From Nitrospira sp. ST-bin4 (GTDB lineage Bacteria; Nitrospirota; Nitrospiria; Nitrospirales; Nitrospiraceae), in contig MSXM01000013.1 of NCBI GenBank assembly GCA_002083565.1, forward strand, positions 216 to 23,241: 23,026 nucleotides of DNA. The letters are read 5' to 3'. This document shows, piece by piece, positions 8,126 to 15,921 of the stretch (positions within the stretch are counted from its first letter, which is position 1; every line of letters starts with the position of its first letter). The position numbers and the translations under genes were made by a program. A model generated the notes under the pieces. That model was not told where the DNA came from and did no database searches. It saw nothing but the letters and a program-made list of their open reading frames with translations.

Positions 8126-8154
8126 CTTATAGCAGAGGTTCGAAATGGAGTCAA
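8126..8154 (-). promoter_or_regulatory. sigma-70-like promoter for the shc-hpnG-mla operon
   Basis: On the minus strand TTGACT (8154-8149) is followed by a 17-base spacer and TATAAG (8131-8126), five of six matches at each box with ideal spacing. The predicted start site is near 8119, giving a leader of about 108 bases before the shc ATG. It sits in the 191-base gap after smc. Confidence 0.65.
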
Positions 8155-8202
8155 GCGATTGGGCCGTGAAGTCCTCTAAACTACTCGGCTTTTCGTACAC
8201 TG

Positions 8203-11200
8203 CTAGGCTGGCTGAAGGTCACCCAACCGCACTGACACGAGCTTGGATACCCCAGGCTCCTCCATGGTCACTCCGAAGAGGGAATCGGCGATACCCATCG
8301 TCCGCTTGTTGTGGGTGATAACCAGAAACTGGGCACTCTGCGCTAACTCCCGCAGGACGGCAGTAAACCGACCGATGTTTTCTTCATCCAGCGGCGCGTC
8401 GATTTCATCCAACAGGCAAAACGGCGTTGGCCGGATCAGAAAGCTCGCAAACAACAGGGCCATGGCCGTGAGAGTTTTTTCCCCGCCGGACAACATAGTA
8501 ATGCTTTTCAGACGCTTTCCGGGCGGTTGCGCCACAATTTCGATGCCGGGCTCTTGATTCCCCGATCCGTCACCGTTTTCCGAAGGCGGATCATCGACCA
8601 ACTGTAGCTCCGCCCTCCCCCCGGGAAAGAACTTGCCGAAGACTTCACTGAACTTCTGCTGCAATTCATTGAACGTGGACACAAACATGTCTTTCGTTGT
8701 CCGCTGAATCCGTTGAATGATTTCTTTCAAAGCGCTGATGGAGTTCGATAAGTCCTGCTCCTGCGCGGAGAGAAACGTGTGGCGCTCATCGAGCTCCTGA
8801 TGTTCGCTGATCGCCGCCAGGTTGATCGGCCCCATCCGATCCAAACGACCTCGAAGTTGCTGCAGCTGTTCTTTCAGCTCAGCATCAGGGCGTGGAGCGG
8901 GCGCCTCGGCCTCCAACAATTCCGCAGTCTCACCAAGCATCATCAGCGGATCCAACTGATACGTACCTGACAAGGTCCCTTCGACAGCCCCCAATTGGGT
9001 CCGAAGTTCCGCGCGACGGACTTCCGCCCCCATCCGCGCATCACGGATTGCCGACATCTCCAACCGCACGTCGCCGAGACTGCTTTCCAGTGCCTGACAG
9101 GCCGCCATCTGCTGCGTCTGGCGCTCTTGTGCCGCAACCAACTCTCCCTTGACACGATCGACGACTGTACCGCACTCCCGGCACAGTGCTTCCTGGCGAG
9201 CTTGCTCGGTCCGGCTTTGCTCGATTGAACAACGCAGGCTTTCCAGGTGCGCCCCCAGTATATGGCGGCGATGTTCCGACTCCTGAATCTGCTGCACAAC
9301 CCGTTCACGGTTCGCTTGCTCATGCTCACGTTTCCCGCGCAGCGCTTCGGCCGCCAGCCTCGCATCAGTGACGCGCTCTTGAACGGCCCGAACATCACGA
9401 TCGATTTGGTCAAGCCGTTCCCGAACCCCTCCCAGCGCCGTTTCCCGCTCAGTCTTCTCAGCGATCCATTGGACTAACTGCGCCTGAATCGACTGAGACT
9501 CCTGCTCAAGCCGCTGCCGTTCGCCGATGCAGGTTTCAATTTCAGCTGCCACCCCAGTCAATCGAAGATCAAGGTCGACAAGCACTTGCCGGAGATTCTC
9601 TTCGTCCTTGCGCAGCGAAAGATTTTGCATCTCAGCGGCGCGAAGCGAATCGGCAAGCCGCCGTTCTTCCTGTGCCAACAACTGCGCATGCTCACCCAAA
9701 ACCGCGCGGCGCACCTTCTCCTGCTCAAGCGCCGCAACAAGAACATGCCGCTTACTTTCAAGATCCATCACCTCACGACGGCGCTCAAGCAGGCCTTGCC
9801 TGCCCTGCATCTGGCCGCCTGTCACCACTCCTGACGCATCCACTACTTCCCCGGCCAAGGTCACGAGCGTCGGGCCGTCCGGAGCATTCCACAACCGCTG
9901 CTCCCATAACTGAATAGCTCGAGCGAGTGATTCGACAATAACCACACGATCAAACAAACAGTCCCGCGCTTCCACACGAGCAGCCTCGGTTTGAATCAAA
10001 TCCACGGCGCGGCCAAGCACACCCGGCTGACCGGCAATGTCCGACCACCATGCATTCTCCCGCGCGCTTCCCCATCGCGGCTGCTCGGGAATAAAACTAC
10101 CGCGGCCGAGGGCCTTCTCCTCTAGAAAACCGATCGCGCGGCATGCCACGGACGGCTCATCGACAAACCACCCATGGACGCGCTCTCCCAATACGGCCTC
10201 AACCGCGCGGTCCATCCCGGGCGGAACCATCAGCCACTCGGCAACAGCATCTCGCACACCCGCGCAAGACTTCAGAGCCGTACTTTCATCGGTACCCTTT
10301 CGGCCATAGCCCATCTCTTCACGAACCACGCCCTGAAGCGCCTCCAACCGGGAATCCACTGCAGCCAGCTCTTCCGAGCGTCGAAGAATCTGGGGGTCCA
10401 ATGTCTGAACCTCACTCACAATACTTGCATTGTCTTCCTGGACAGTGCGCTGTTGGGTCCGAAGATCCGCAATCAACCGGTCGGCTTCTCCATATTCCTG
10501 TCGCAACAGCTCATGCCGGCTGACCGCATCTGTCCGTTGAGCCTCAAGCCCTTCTCGTTCAGATATCATCCCGTTTTCACGACCTGCCAGCTCGCGCATA
10601 CGTGCCGCCAACTGCGCAACACCTTGTTCCGTATTCGCCACGAGCACAGCAAGCTGCAGGACATCATTGCGCCCCCGCTCTTCTTCCGCCACAGCCGCCG
10701 CCCGCTGAAGTACCTGCCCTTCCATGTCGCGATCGAGTTCGCCGAGCGCACGCTCTTTGGCCTCCATCTCTTCCTGGACAGCACTCAAGGAAAAGTCGAT
10801 GGATTGAAGTGCCACAGCCAATTCGTCATGCGAACGTGCTAATTCCTCAAACTCGGCAGACTCCTGCACCTGCTGTTCACCGAACAATTGACTCCGATTC
10901 CGTTCGACCTCCGCCGCCGTCAGCGCCTGCGCCTGCTGCTGCTCAATCAGTGCCTGCTCTTCCCGAATCTTGCCAGTCAACTCGCCCATCGCAATCGCAT
11001 CGAGCCGCGCCTGTTCAAGATTTGCTGTCAGCCGCGCCTGTTCAGCCGCCATGCCGGCCTCTCGTTGATCCAGACCCGCCACTTCAGTCTCAACGTCCTG
11101 CAGTCCGCTGCGGAGCGCCCTAAATTCTCTGGTCAGCAATTCTATCTCGATCACACGCGCTTCCTGTTGTAAGGTCTGGTAGGTCCGCGCCTGCCGCGCT

Positions 11201-11856
11201 TGCCGCTCCAGAGAATTCAGCTGTTTCTTCACTTCCGCAATGATGTCACGGACACGGAGCAGGTTTTGCTGAGTGGCTTCGAGCTTTCGCAATGCCTCGG
11301 CCTTTTGCTTCTTGTAGCGGATGATGCCGGCGGTTTCCTCGATGAGTTCGCGCCGATCTTGCGGCGACGCATTGAGAATCTGATCGATCTGGCCCTGCGC
11401 AATAACGGTGTGCCCTTTGCTGCCGGCGCGGGTATCGAGAAGCAAGCTACGGATATCTTTGAGTCTGCACACGGTTTTATTGATGAGATATTCGCTCTCT
11501 CCATTCCGATAGAGCCGCCGTGTGATCATCAATTCCTGGAATTCCGTCAGTTGGGCAGGCAAACCTGAGCCTCCTTCAAGCCTCATGGTCGCTTTATCGA
11601 GCCCTCCGATGGTCAACGAGACTTCTGCCATCCCTAACGGCTTTCGGAGCTCCGTCCCGTTGAAAATAACATCTTCCATCTTTTCGCTTCTAAGGGTCTT
11701 GGTGCTTTGTTCGCCTAGCACCCAGAGAATCGCATCCACCACGTTACTCTTGCCACTTCCATTGGGCCCCACGATCGCGGTCACCCCTTCAGGGAATTGG
11801 ATCTTCCCTTCAGCAAATGACTTAAATCCCAACATATCCAATGATTTCAAATACAT
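8203..11856 (-). CDS. smc: chromosome segregation protein SMC
   Basis: A 1217-residue structural-maintenance-of-chromosomes ATPase, which with ScpA and ScpB compacts and resolves replicated origins. The head is split as expected: Walker A GPNGSGKS (30-37) at the N-terminus; signature LSGGEKTLTAMALLF (serine 1123) and Walker B CLLDEIDAPLD (D1150, E1151) at the C-terminus. Between them are two long Gln/Glu/Arg/Leu-rich coiled coils flanking a hinge near 510-670 (with GYGRKGTDES, AVEAVLGERVHGWFVD and ASGVVTGGQMQG). Length is normal for bacterial SMC. No scpA or scpB is nearby. It has its own promoter candidate at 11915-11943 and no clear Shine-Dalgarno (GGTGA only). Confidence 0.97.
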   Translation of the reverse strand: MYLKSLDMLGFKSFAEGKIQFPEGVTAIVGPNGSGKSNVVDAILWVLGEQSTKTLRSEKMEDVIFNGTELRKPLGMAEVSLTIGGLDKATMRLEGGSGLPAQLTEFQELMITRRLYRNGESEYLINKTVCRLKDIRSLLLDTRAGSKGHTVIAQGQIDQILNASPQDRRELIEETAGIIRYKKQKAEALRKLEATQQNLLRVRDIIAEVKKQLNSLERQARQARTYQTLQQEARVIEIELLTREFRALRSGLQDVETEVAGLDQREAGMAAEQARLTANLEQARLDAIAMGELTGKIREEQALIEQQQAQALTAAEVERNRSQLFGEQQVQESAEFEELARSHDELAVALQSIDFSLSAVQEEMEAKERALGELDRDMEGQVLQRAAAVAEEERGRNDVLQLAVLVANTEQGVAQLAARMRELAGRENGMISEREGLEAQRTDAVSRHELLRQEYGEADRLIADLRTQQRTVQEDNASIVSEVQTLDPQILRRSEELAAVDSRLEALQGVVREEMGYGRKGTDESTALKSCAGVRDAVAEWLMVPPGMDRAVEAVLGERVHGWFVDEPSVACRAIGFLEEKALGRGSFIPEQPRWGSARENAWWSDIAGQPGVLGRAVDLIQTEAARVEARDCLFDRVVIVESLARAIQLWEQRLWNAPDGPTLVTLAGEVVDASGVVTGGQMQGRQGLLERRREVMDLESKRHVLVAALEQEKVRRAVLGEHAQLLAQEERRLADSLRAAEMQNLSLRKDEENLRQVLVDLDLRLTGVAAEIETCIGERQRLEQESQSIQAQLVQWIAEKTERETALGGVRERLDQIDRDVRAVQERVTDARLAAEALRGKREHEQANRERVVQQIQESEHRRHILGAHLESLRCSIEQSRTEQARQEALCRECGTVVDRVKGELVAAQERQTQQMAACQALESSLGDVRLEMSAIRDARMGAEVRRAELRTQLGAVEGTLSGTYQLDPLMMLGETAELLEAEAPAPRPDAELKEQLQQLRGRLDRMGPINLAAISEHQELDERHTFLSAQEQDLSNSISALKEIIQRIQRTTKDMFVSTFNELQQKFSEVFGKFFPGGRAELQLVDDPPSENGDGSGNQEPGIEIVAQPPGKRLKSITMLSGGEKTLTAMALLFASFLIRPTPFCLLDEIDAPLDEENIGRFTAVLRELAQSAQFLVITHNKRTMGIADSLFGVTMEEPGVSKLVSVRLGDLQPA

Positions 11857-11914
11857 AGATTCACCATTTGCGAATACTGACGACGTTGGTTAATGAAGGA
11901 GAAAAGGTTCGGAC

Positions 11915-11943
11915 CTTGTAGCATATGGGTCCAGAGAAATCAA
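11915..11943 (-). promoter_or_regulatory. candidate promoter for smc
   Basis: Minus strand TTGATT (11943-11938), 17-base spacer, TACAAG (11920-11915): four of six matches at each box. The predicted start is near 11908, about 52 bases before the smc ATG. Moderate support only. Confidence 0.4.
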
Positions 11944-11973
11944 AAGAAAACACATCAGGTAGGGATCTGAACG

Positions 11974-12002
11974 CACGATCCCCACAAGATGTGGGGATCG
12001 TG
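11974..12002 (-). terminator. 13-bp perfect inverted repeat downstream of ispH
   Basis: CACGATCCCCACA (11974-11986) pairs perfectly with TGTGGGGATCGTG (11990-12002) around a three-base loop, 28 bases after the ispH stop. The stem is as stable as an intrinsic terminator, but no immediate U-run follows on the minus strand (a T-rich stretch comes only about 20 bases later). It may be a weak terminator, a 3'-end stabiliser or a protein-binding palindrome. Confidence 0.5.
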
Positions 12003-12030
12003 GAGGATTTGGTCTAAGACGACTAAAAAT

Positions 12031-12996
12031 CTAACTAACGATGCCGGCTGCTGACTTACCGGCCGATTCGATCTGCACAAGTTCTTTGGGCAAGAGAAAC
12101 TCGACATCTTCCTCAATTACCGTCAGCTCCTCAACCTCTGAAGGGCCTGAGGATCGCAAGAACGCCACCACTTCTGTCACTAGTACCTCTGGAGCGGAGG
12201 CACCAGCAGCGATCCCGACCGCTTTGGCTCCTTGCAACCAGGCCGGATTGATGTCACTGGCAGAGTCGATGAGATAGGAGGGAATCCCACACTGCTCTCC
12301 CAACTCGCGCAGACGGTTGGAATTGGAGCTATTCGGCGACCCGATGACGAGGATGACATCCACCAAACGGGACAATTCCTTGACGGCATTTTGCCGGTTC
12401 TGCGTCGCGTAACAAATGTCCTCCTGATGCGGGCCTTTGATGTTCGGGAACCGGCGATGCAATGCCCCGACAATGTCCCGGCATTCGTCTACGCTGAGCG
12501 TTGTCTGCGTAACATACGAAAGATTGACCGTGCTTTCCACTTGGAGTTTTTCGACATCTTCGACCGAGGACACCAGATGGAACTTGTCGGGGATCTGCCC
12601 TAATGTCCCGATCACTTCCGGATGTCCGGCGTGACCGATGAGAATCAAATCGTACCCCTGGGTATAGTCGCGATTGACTTCGTTGTGAACCTTGATCACC
12701 AGCGGACAGGTTGCATCGATCACATGCAGGCTGCGGCGATTCGCTTCTTCCCAGACGGACTTGGCCACGCCGTGCGCACTGAAAATCACGACCGATCCTT
12801 CCGGCACCTCATTCAATTCTTCCACGAACACCGCGCCCTTTTGCCGGAGCGAATTCACCACATGGCGGCTATGGACGATTTCATGGCGGACGTAAATGGG
12901 AGCGCCGTACTTTTTGAGAGAGAGGTCCACGATATCGATCGCCCGATCAACCCCGGCACAAAACCCACGAGGATTGGCAAGATAGATTTTCATCAT
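12031..12996 (-). CDS. ispH: 4-hydroxy-3-methylbut-2-enyl diphosphate reductase
   Basis: The last MEP-pathway enzyme: reduces HMBPP to IPP and DMAPP using an iron-sulfur cluster. All three cluster cysteines are present: C13 in PRGFCAGV, C97 in DATCPLV and C195 in DICYATQNRQ. The catalytic glutamate is E127 in GHAGHPEVIGT, and SAHGV and GSPNSSNSNRL complete the substrate pocket. At 321 residues the length is standard. Two ATGs stand in tandem, with GAAGGAG about eight bases upstream of the first. Together with dxs and shc in this window it marks a MEP-to-hopanoid route. A small open reading frame lies 92 bases upstream on the same strand and may be co-transcribed. Confidence 0.97.
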   Translation of the reverse strand: MMKIYLANPRGFCAGVDRAIDIVDLSLKKYGAPIYVRHEIVHSRHVVNSLRQKGAVFVEELNEVPEGSVVIFSAHGVAKSVWEEANRRSLHVIDATCPLVIKVHNEVNRDYTQGYDLILIGHAGHPEVIGTLGQIPDKFHLVSSVEDVEKLQVESTVNLSYVTQTTLSVDECRDIVGALHRRFPNIKGPHQEDICYATQNRQNAVKELSRLVDVILVIGSPNSSNSNRLRELGEQCGIPSYLIDSASDINPAWLQGAKAVGIAAGASAPEVLVTEVVAFLRSSGPSEVEELTVIEEDVEFLLPKELVQIESAGKSAAGIVS

Positions 12997-13088
12997 CAGA
13001 GCAACTCCTTCGAACTGAATGGCGCGCCTTCGTCACAGTCAGGCGCGAGTCTCGCGTCACTCACCTTACGTCAGACTGGCCAGCTCCG

Positions 13089-13229
13089 TCAACCGAATTG
13101 GCCTGTGAAAACCCACTCATAATACTTGGGGCGCCAGATCATGATACATAGCCTTTTATGATCAATGCCGCGCCGATCCAGCATCAACCATATCCCAGCC
13201 TCCCGCAAGTTACTGCCTTCGCTTGACAC
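13089..13229 (-). CDS. small hypothetical protein, 46 residues, upstream of ispH
   Basis: Not recognised. A GTG start (13229-13227) lies seven bases after GGAGGAGG (13244-13237), one of the best Shine-Dalgarno sequences in the window, and the frame runs 46 codons to TGA at 13091-13089. The product is basic and rich in aromatics: it contains EAGIWLMLDRRGIDHKRLC, then MIWRPKYYEWVF and the terminal TGQFG. It has one Cys and no signal peptide. It precedes ispH by 92 bases on the same strand and is divergent from the response-regulator gene. The open frame extends upstream across that gene, so the frame itself is weak evidence; the ribosome-binding site is the main support. Confidence 0.5.
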   Translation of the reverse strand: MSSEGSNLREAGIWLMLDRRGIDHKRLCIMIWRPKYYEWVFTGQFG

Positions 13230-13262
13230 TCTCTCACCTCCTCCGTAGGCTGTGATTACCTT

Positions 13263-13973
13263 ATGGGTGCCGTACTCCCAAAAAAGATCCTCGTCGTCGA
13301 AGACGAGCCGGATATTCTCCAGCTCGTCAAGCTGTATCTGGAAAAAGAGGGGTTTCGGACCGCCACGGCTGTGAACGGGGCCCAGGCGCTGAAGAAGGTC
13401 AAAGAGGACAAACCGGATCTCATCGTACTCGATCTCATGCTGCCTGAGATCGACGGACTCGAAGTCTGCAAACGCCTGCGTTCGGTTCCCGACACCGCCA
13501 TGCTGCCCATTATCATGCTGACGGCTAAAGCCGAGGAATCTGACACGGTCATCGGCCTCGAACTGGGAGCGGATGACTACGTAGCCAAACCCTTCAGCCC
13601 CAAAGCGCTCGTCGCCCGCATCAAAGCCCTGCTGCGCCGTCTGGAGCGTACGCCCGCAGAAGGGGCCGGCCTCTATCACTATGGTCCGCTCACGATGGAC
13701 ACGACCCGGCACGAGGTTCGCTTGGGAGATGACGAGGTACCGCTGACCGCCAAAGAATTCGGTTTGCTGGAGCATCTGCTTCGACATCCAGGACGCGTCC
13801 TCACTCGCGATATCCTCCTCAATGCTGTGTGGGGCTACGACTACTATGGGACTACCAGAACCGTCGACGTTCACATTCGACGGCTGAAGCAAAAGCTACC
13901 GCCCCTCGATGCAGCCATCGTCTCAGTGAAATCGCTGGGGTATAAATTGAAAGAGGCTGCTGGTGAGACGTGA
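13263..13973 (+). CDS. OmpR/PhoB-family response regulator
   Basis: A 236-residue transcription regulator. The receiver domain (about 8-123) has the acidic pocket E13/D14, phospho-acceptor D57 in IVLDLMLPEIDG, T87 in IIMLTAK and K109 in DDYVAKPF. The C-terminal winged-helix DNA-binding domain (about 135-230) shows LTAKEFGLLEHLLRHPGRVL and TVDVHIRRLKQKL, typical of PhoB. It is followed after 22 bases by its sensor kinase. The pair resembles PhoB/PhoR of phosphate control, but no pst or phoU gene is in view, so the signal is not assigned. The ATG has no clear Shine-Dalgarno. Confidence 0.93.
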   Translation: MGAVLPKKILVVEDEPDILQLVKLYLEKEGFRTATAVNGAQALKKVKEDKPDLIVLDLMLPEIDGLEVCKRLRSVPDTAMLPIIMLTAKAEESDTVIGLELGADDYVAKPFSPKALVARIKALLRRLERTPAEGAGLYHYGPLTMDTTRHEVRLGDDEVPLTAKEFGLLEHLLRHPGRVLTRDILLNAVWGYDYYGTTRTVDVHIRRLKQKLPPLDAAIVSVKSLGYKLKEAAGET

Positions 13974-13995
13974 CGTGTAAGCAGTCAACGCCGTC

Positions 13996-15846
13996 ATGAC
14001 TCTGTCGATCCGATGGAAAGTGGCGATCGGGATGCTGCTGGCGGTGACCGGTGGTGTGGTTGTCGCCGGCACCGTGGCCGTTCACTCGCTCGAACGCCAG
14101 TACTTAGCGCAGCAGGACGATGTGCTGGACGCGAAAGCCCGACTCGTTGAATACGGACTCCAACCCCTATTTCGCCCGTCCTCTCCGATTCCGGCATCAT
14201 CCCGGCTCCAAGAGGCCGCCCGCGATCTGGGAAACCGGGCCACCACCCGTGTCACATTGATTGCCTCGGACGGAACGGTGCTGGCCGACAGTGCTGTGCG
14301 GGATGTCGACTTATCCACTGTTGACAATCATCGAGGAAAGCCCGAAGTCGTACAGGCCCTCGCCACAGGGCACGGGCAGGATATTCGGGCCAGCGTCACC
14401 ACCGGAGAGCGCACGGTCTATCGAACCACGCTCCTGACGCAGCCTCCGGGCGCTCAACCCATCGTCGTGCGCATCGCCCTCCCCATGGCCCAGCTCGACC
14501 GCGAGATTGTCCAGTTTCAACGAACCCTCATCGGAGCGCTCGCCGGCACGTTGCTCGTCATCGCGTTGCTCAGCCTCTGGCTCGCCCGCAGCATTATCAC
14601 GCCCCTTTCGGAGATTGCACAGACAGCCCGGCAGCTGGCCTCCGACCGACGGACCGCTCCTATCAAAACCACCGTCCGCGACGAAGCGGGCCTCCTGGCC
14701 AACGCGCTCAATGACCTGGCCGACCGGCTGCACACCAGAATCGATGAACTCTCGGAAGACCGGGCGCAGTTGCTGGCCATGCTGACCTCGATGGTTGAAG
14801 GGGTCATGGTGCTTGACTATCGCAGCCATGTGTTACAGATCAACCCCGCGCTGGAGCGCATGTTCGGGGTCTCGCGCGCAGAGGCCCGTGGCCGTCCCTG
14901 CACGGAGCTGTTCCGCCACCAAGAATTGAACGACCTAGTCATATCCTCTCTGCGGTCACGGACGAATCATGAGGGCGAAATCGTGCTGCCGCTCTCCAAT
15001 CGCTGTTTGCACATAGAAGTCTCCGTCGCGGGAGGCGAACGGGAGAATGAGGCCTGTGTCGTGCTGGTATTCCATGACATGACCGAACTACGACGCCTTG
15101 AAAATATTCGGAAAGACTTCGTCGCAAACGTCTCCCATGAACTGCGCACACCGCTCACGTCCATCAAAGGCTACGTCGAAGCCCTGCTGGATGGGGCGAA
15201 AGACGACCCTGTGGCATCGGCGAAATTTCTGGATATCATCCTTAAACAGAGCGACCGGCTGAACCTGATCATCGAAGACTTGCTCGAACTATCGAAAATC
15301 GAATCGGGCCGTGTCCTATTGAAAGAGGAACCGGTTGACTTGCGCCCGATTATCGACCGTGCGTTAGCCACGATCAAACCCATCGCCGATAAGAACGGGC
15401 ATCGTTTGGTCCTGTCGATTGACGACAATCTCCCTCCTGTCCCGGGCGATGAAGGCCGCCTTCTGCAGGTGCTGACCAATTTGCTCGATAATGCCGTGAA
15501 ATATACGCCCGCCGGCGGCACTATCACCGTCAATTCCAGGTTGATCAACGGGACAGGATCAACAGGATCCTCTGAAGAGGGAATCGAACTCACGGTATCC
15601 GACACAGGAATCGGTATCCCCGAACAGGACCGCCCACGGGTGTTTGAACGATTTTATCGTGTCGACAAGGCCCGGTCGCGCGAACTGGGTGGGACAGGGC
15701 TCGGGCTAGCGATTGTGAAGCATATCGTAGAGGGGCATGGGGGACAGGTGTGGGTTGAAGCGAACCAGCCTCACGGGAGCAAATTCGTGGTGCGTCTTCC
15801 CATTCGAAGCAGAGATAAAATGGTGATTCAAGCAAGCAAGGTCTAA
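13996..15846 (+). CDS. PhoR-like membrane sensor histidine kinase
   Basis: A 616-residue kinase. Order: TM1 (about 7-29), periplasmic sensor (30-173), TM2 (about 176-196), HAMP (about 195-250), PAS (about 262-365), HisKA with phospho-acceptor H381 in VSHELRTPL, and HATPase with N-box LLDNAVKYTP (N499), G1 box DTGIGIP (from D536), F-box VFERFYRV and G2 box GGTGLGLAIVK. This is the PhoR/PnpS layout, with an extracytoplasmic loop larger than in E. coli PhoR. It lies 22 bases after its regulator. An unusual short insertion with two perfect 9-base repeats encoding TGS-TGS (520-525) sits between two strands just before the G1 box. Ligand unknown. Confidence 0.94.
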   Translation: MTLSIRWKVAIGMLLAVTGGVVVAGTVAVHSLERQYLAQQDDVLDAKARLVEYGLQPLFRPSSPIPASSRLQEAARDLGNRATTRVTLIASDGTVLADSAVRDVDLSTVDNHRGKPEVVQALATGHGQDIRASVTTGERTVYRTTLLTQPPGAQPIVVRIALPMAQLDREIVQFQRTLIGALAGTLLVIALLSLWLARSIITPLSEIAQTARQLASDRRTAPIKTTVRDEAGLLANALNDLADRLHTRIDELSEDRAQLLAMLTSMVEGVMVLDYRSHVLQINPALERMFGVSRAEARGRPCTELFRHQELNDLVISSLRSRTNHEGEIVLPLSNRCLHIEVSVAGGERENEACVVLVFHDMTELRRLENIRKDFVANVSHELRTPLTSIKGYVEALLDGAKDDPVASAKFLDIILKQSDRLNLIIEDLLELSKIESGRVLLKEEPVDLRPIIDRALATIKPIADKNGHRLVLSIDDNLPPVPGDEGRLLQVLTNLLDNAVKYTPAGGTITVNSRLINGTGSTGSSEEGIELTVSDTGIGIPEQDRPRVFERFYRVDKARSRELGGTGLGLAIVKHIVEGHGGQVWVEANQPHGSKFVVRLPIRSRDKMVIQASKV

Positions 15847-15856
15847 CTTACACGCG

Positions 15857-15873
15857 CCGCGCCGGAGGCGCGG
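15857..15873 (+). terminator. candidate terminator hairpin after the histidine kinase gene
   Basis: CCGCGCC (15857-15863) and GGCGCGG (15867-15873) form a perfect GC-rich 7-bp stem with loop GGA, 11 bases after the kinase stop, followed by GCTTTAC. The U-tract is short (three T), so termination efficiency is uncertain. It lies between convergent genes. Confidence 0.45.
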
Positions 15874-15877
15874 GCTT

Positions 15878-15911
15878 TACGCTTCACGAACGACGGGACA
15901 CGAAATACGCT
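15878..15911. repeat. dispersed intergenic repeat, copy 1
   Basis: This 34-base stretch, starting TACGCTTCACGAACGACG, matches 18056-18089 at 30 of 34 positions (the first 18 are identical). Both copies lie in gaps between convergent genes. Here only one arm of the hairpin seen at the second copy is present. Confidence 0.7.
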
Positions 15912-15921
15912 CGCCGGGCTG

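Noticed and set aside
11925..12017. 30-residue plus-strand reading frame between smc and ispH
   Set aside because: No ribosome site at a workable distance, and the frame runs through the perfect palindrome.
13223..13251. Promoter TTGACA-17-TAGGCT for the response regulator
   Set aside because: The -10 matches poorly, and the stretch coincides with the start codon and ribosome site of the small minus-strand gene.
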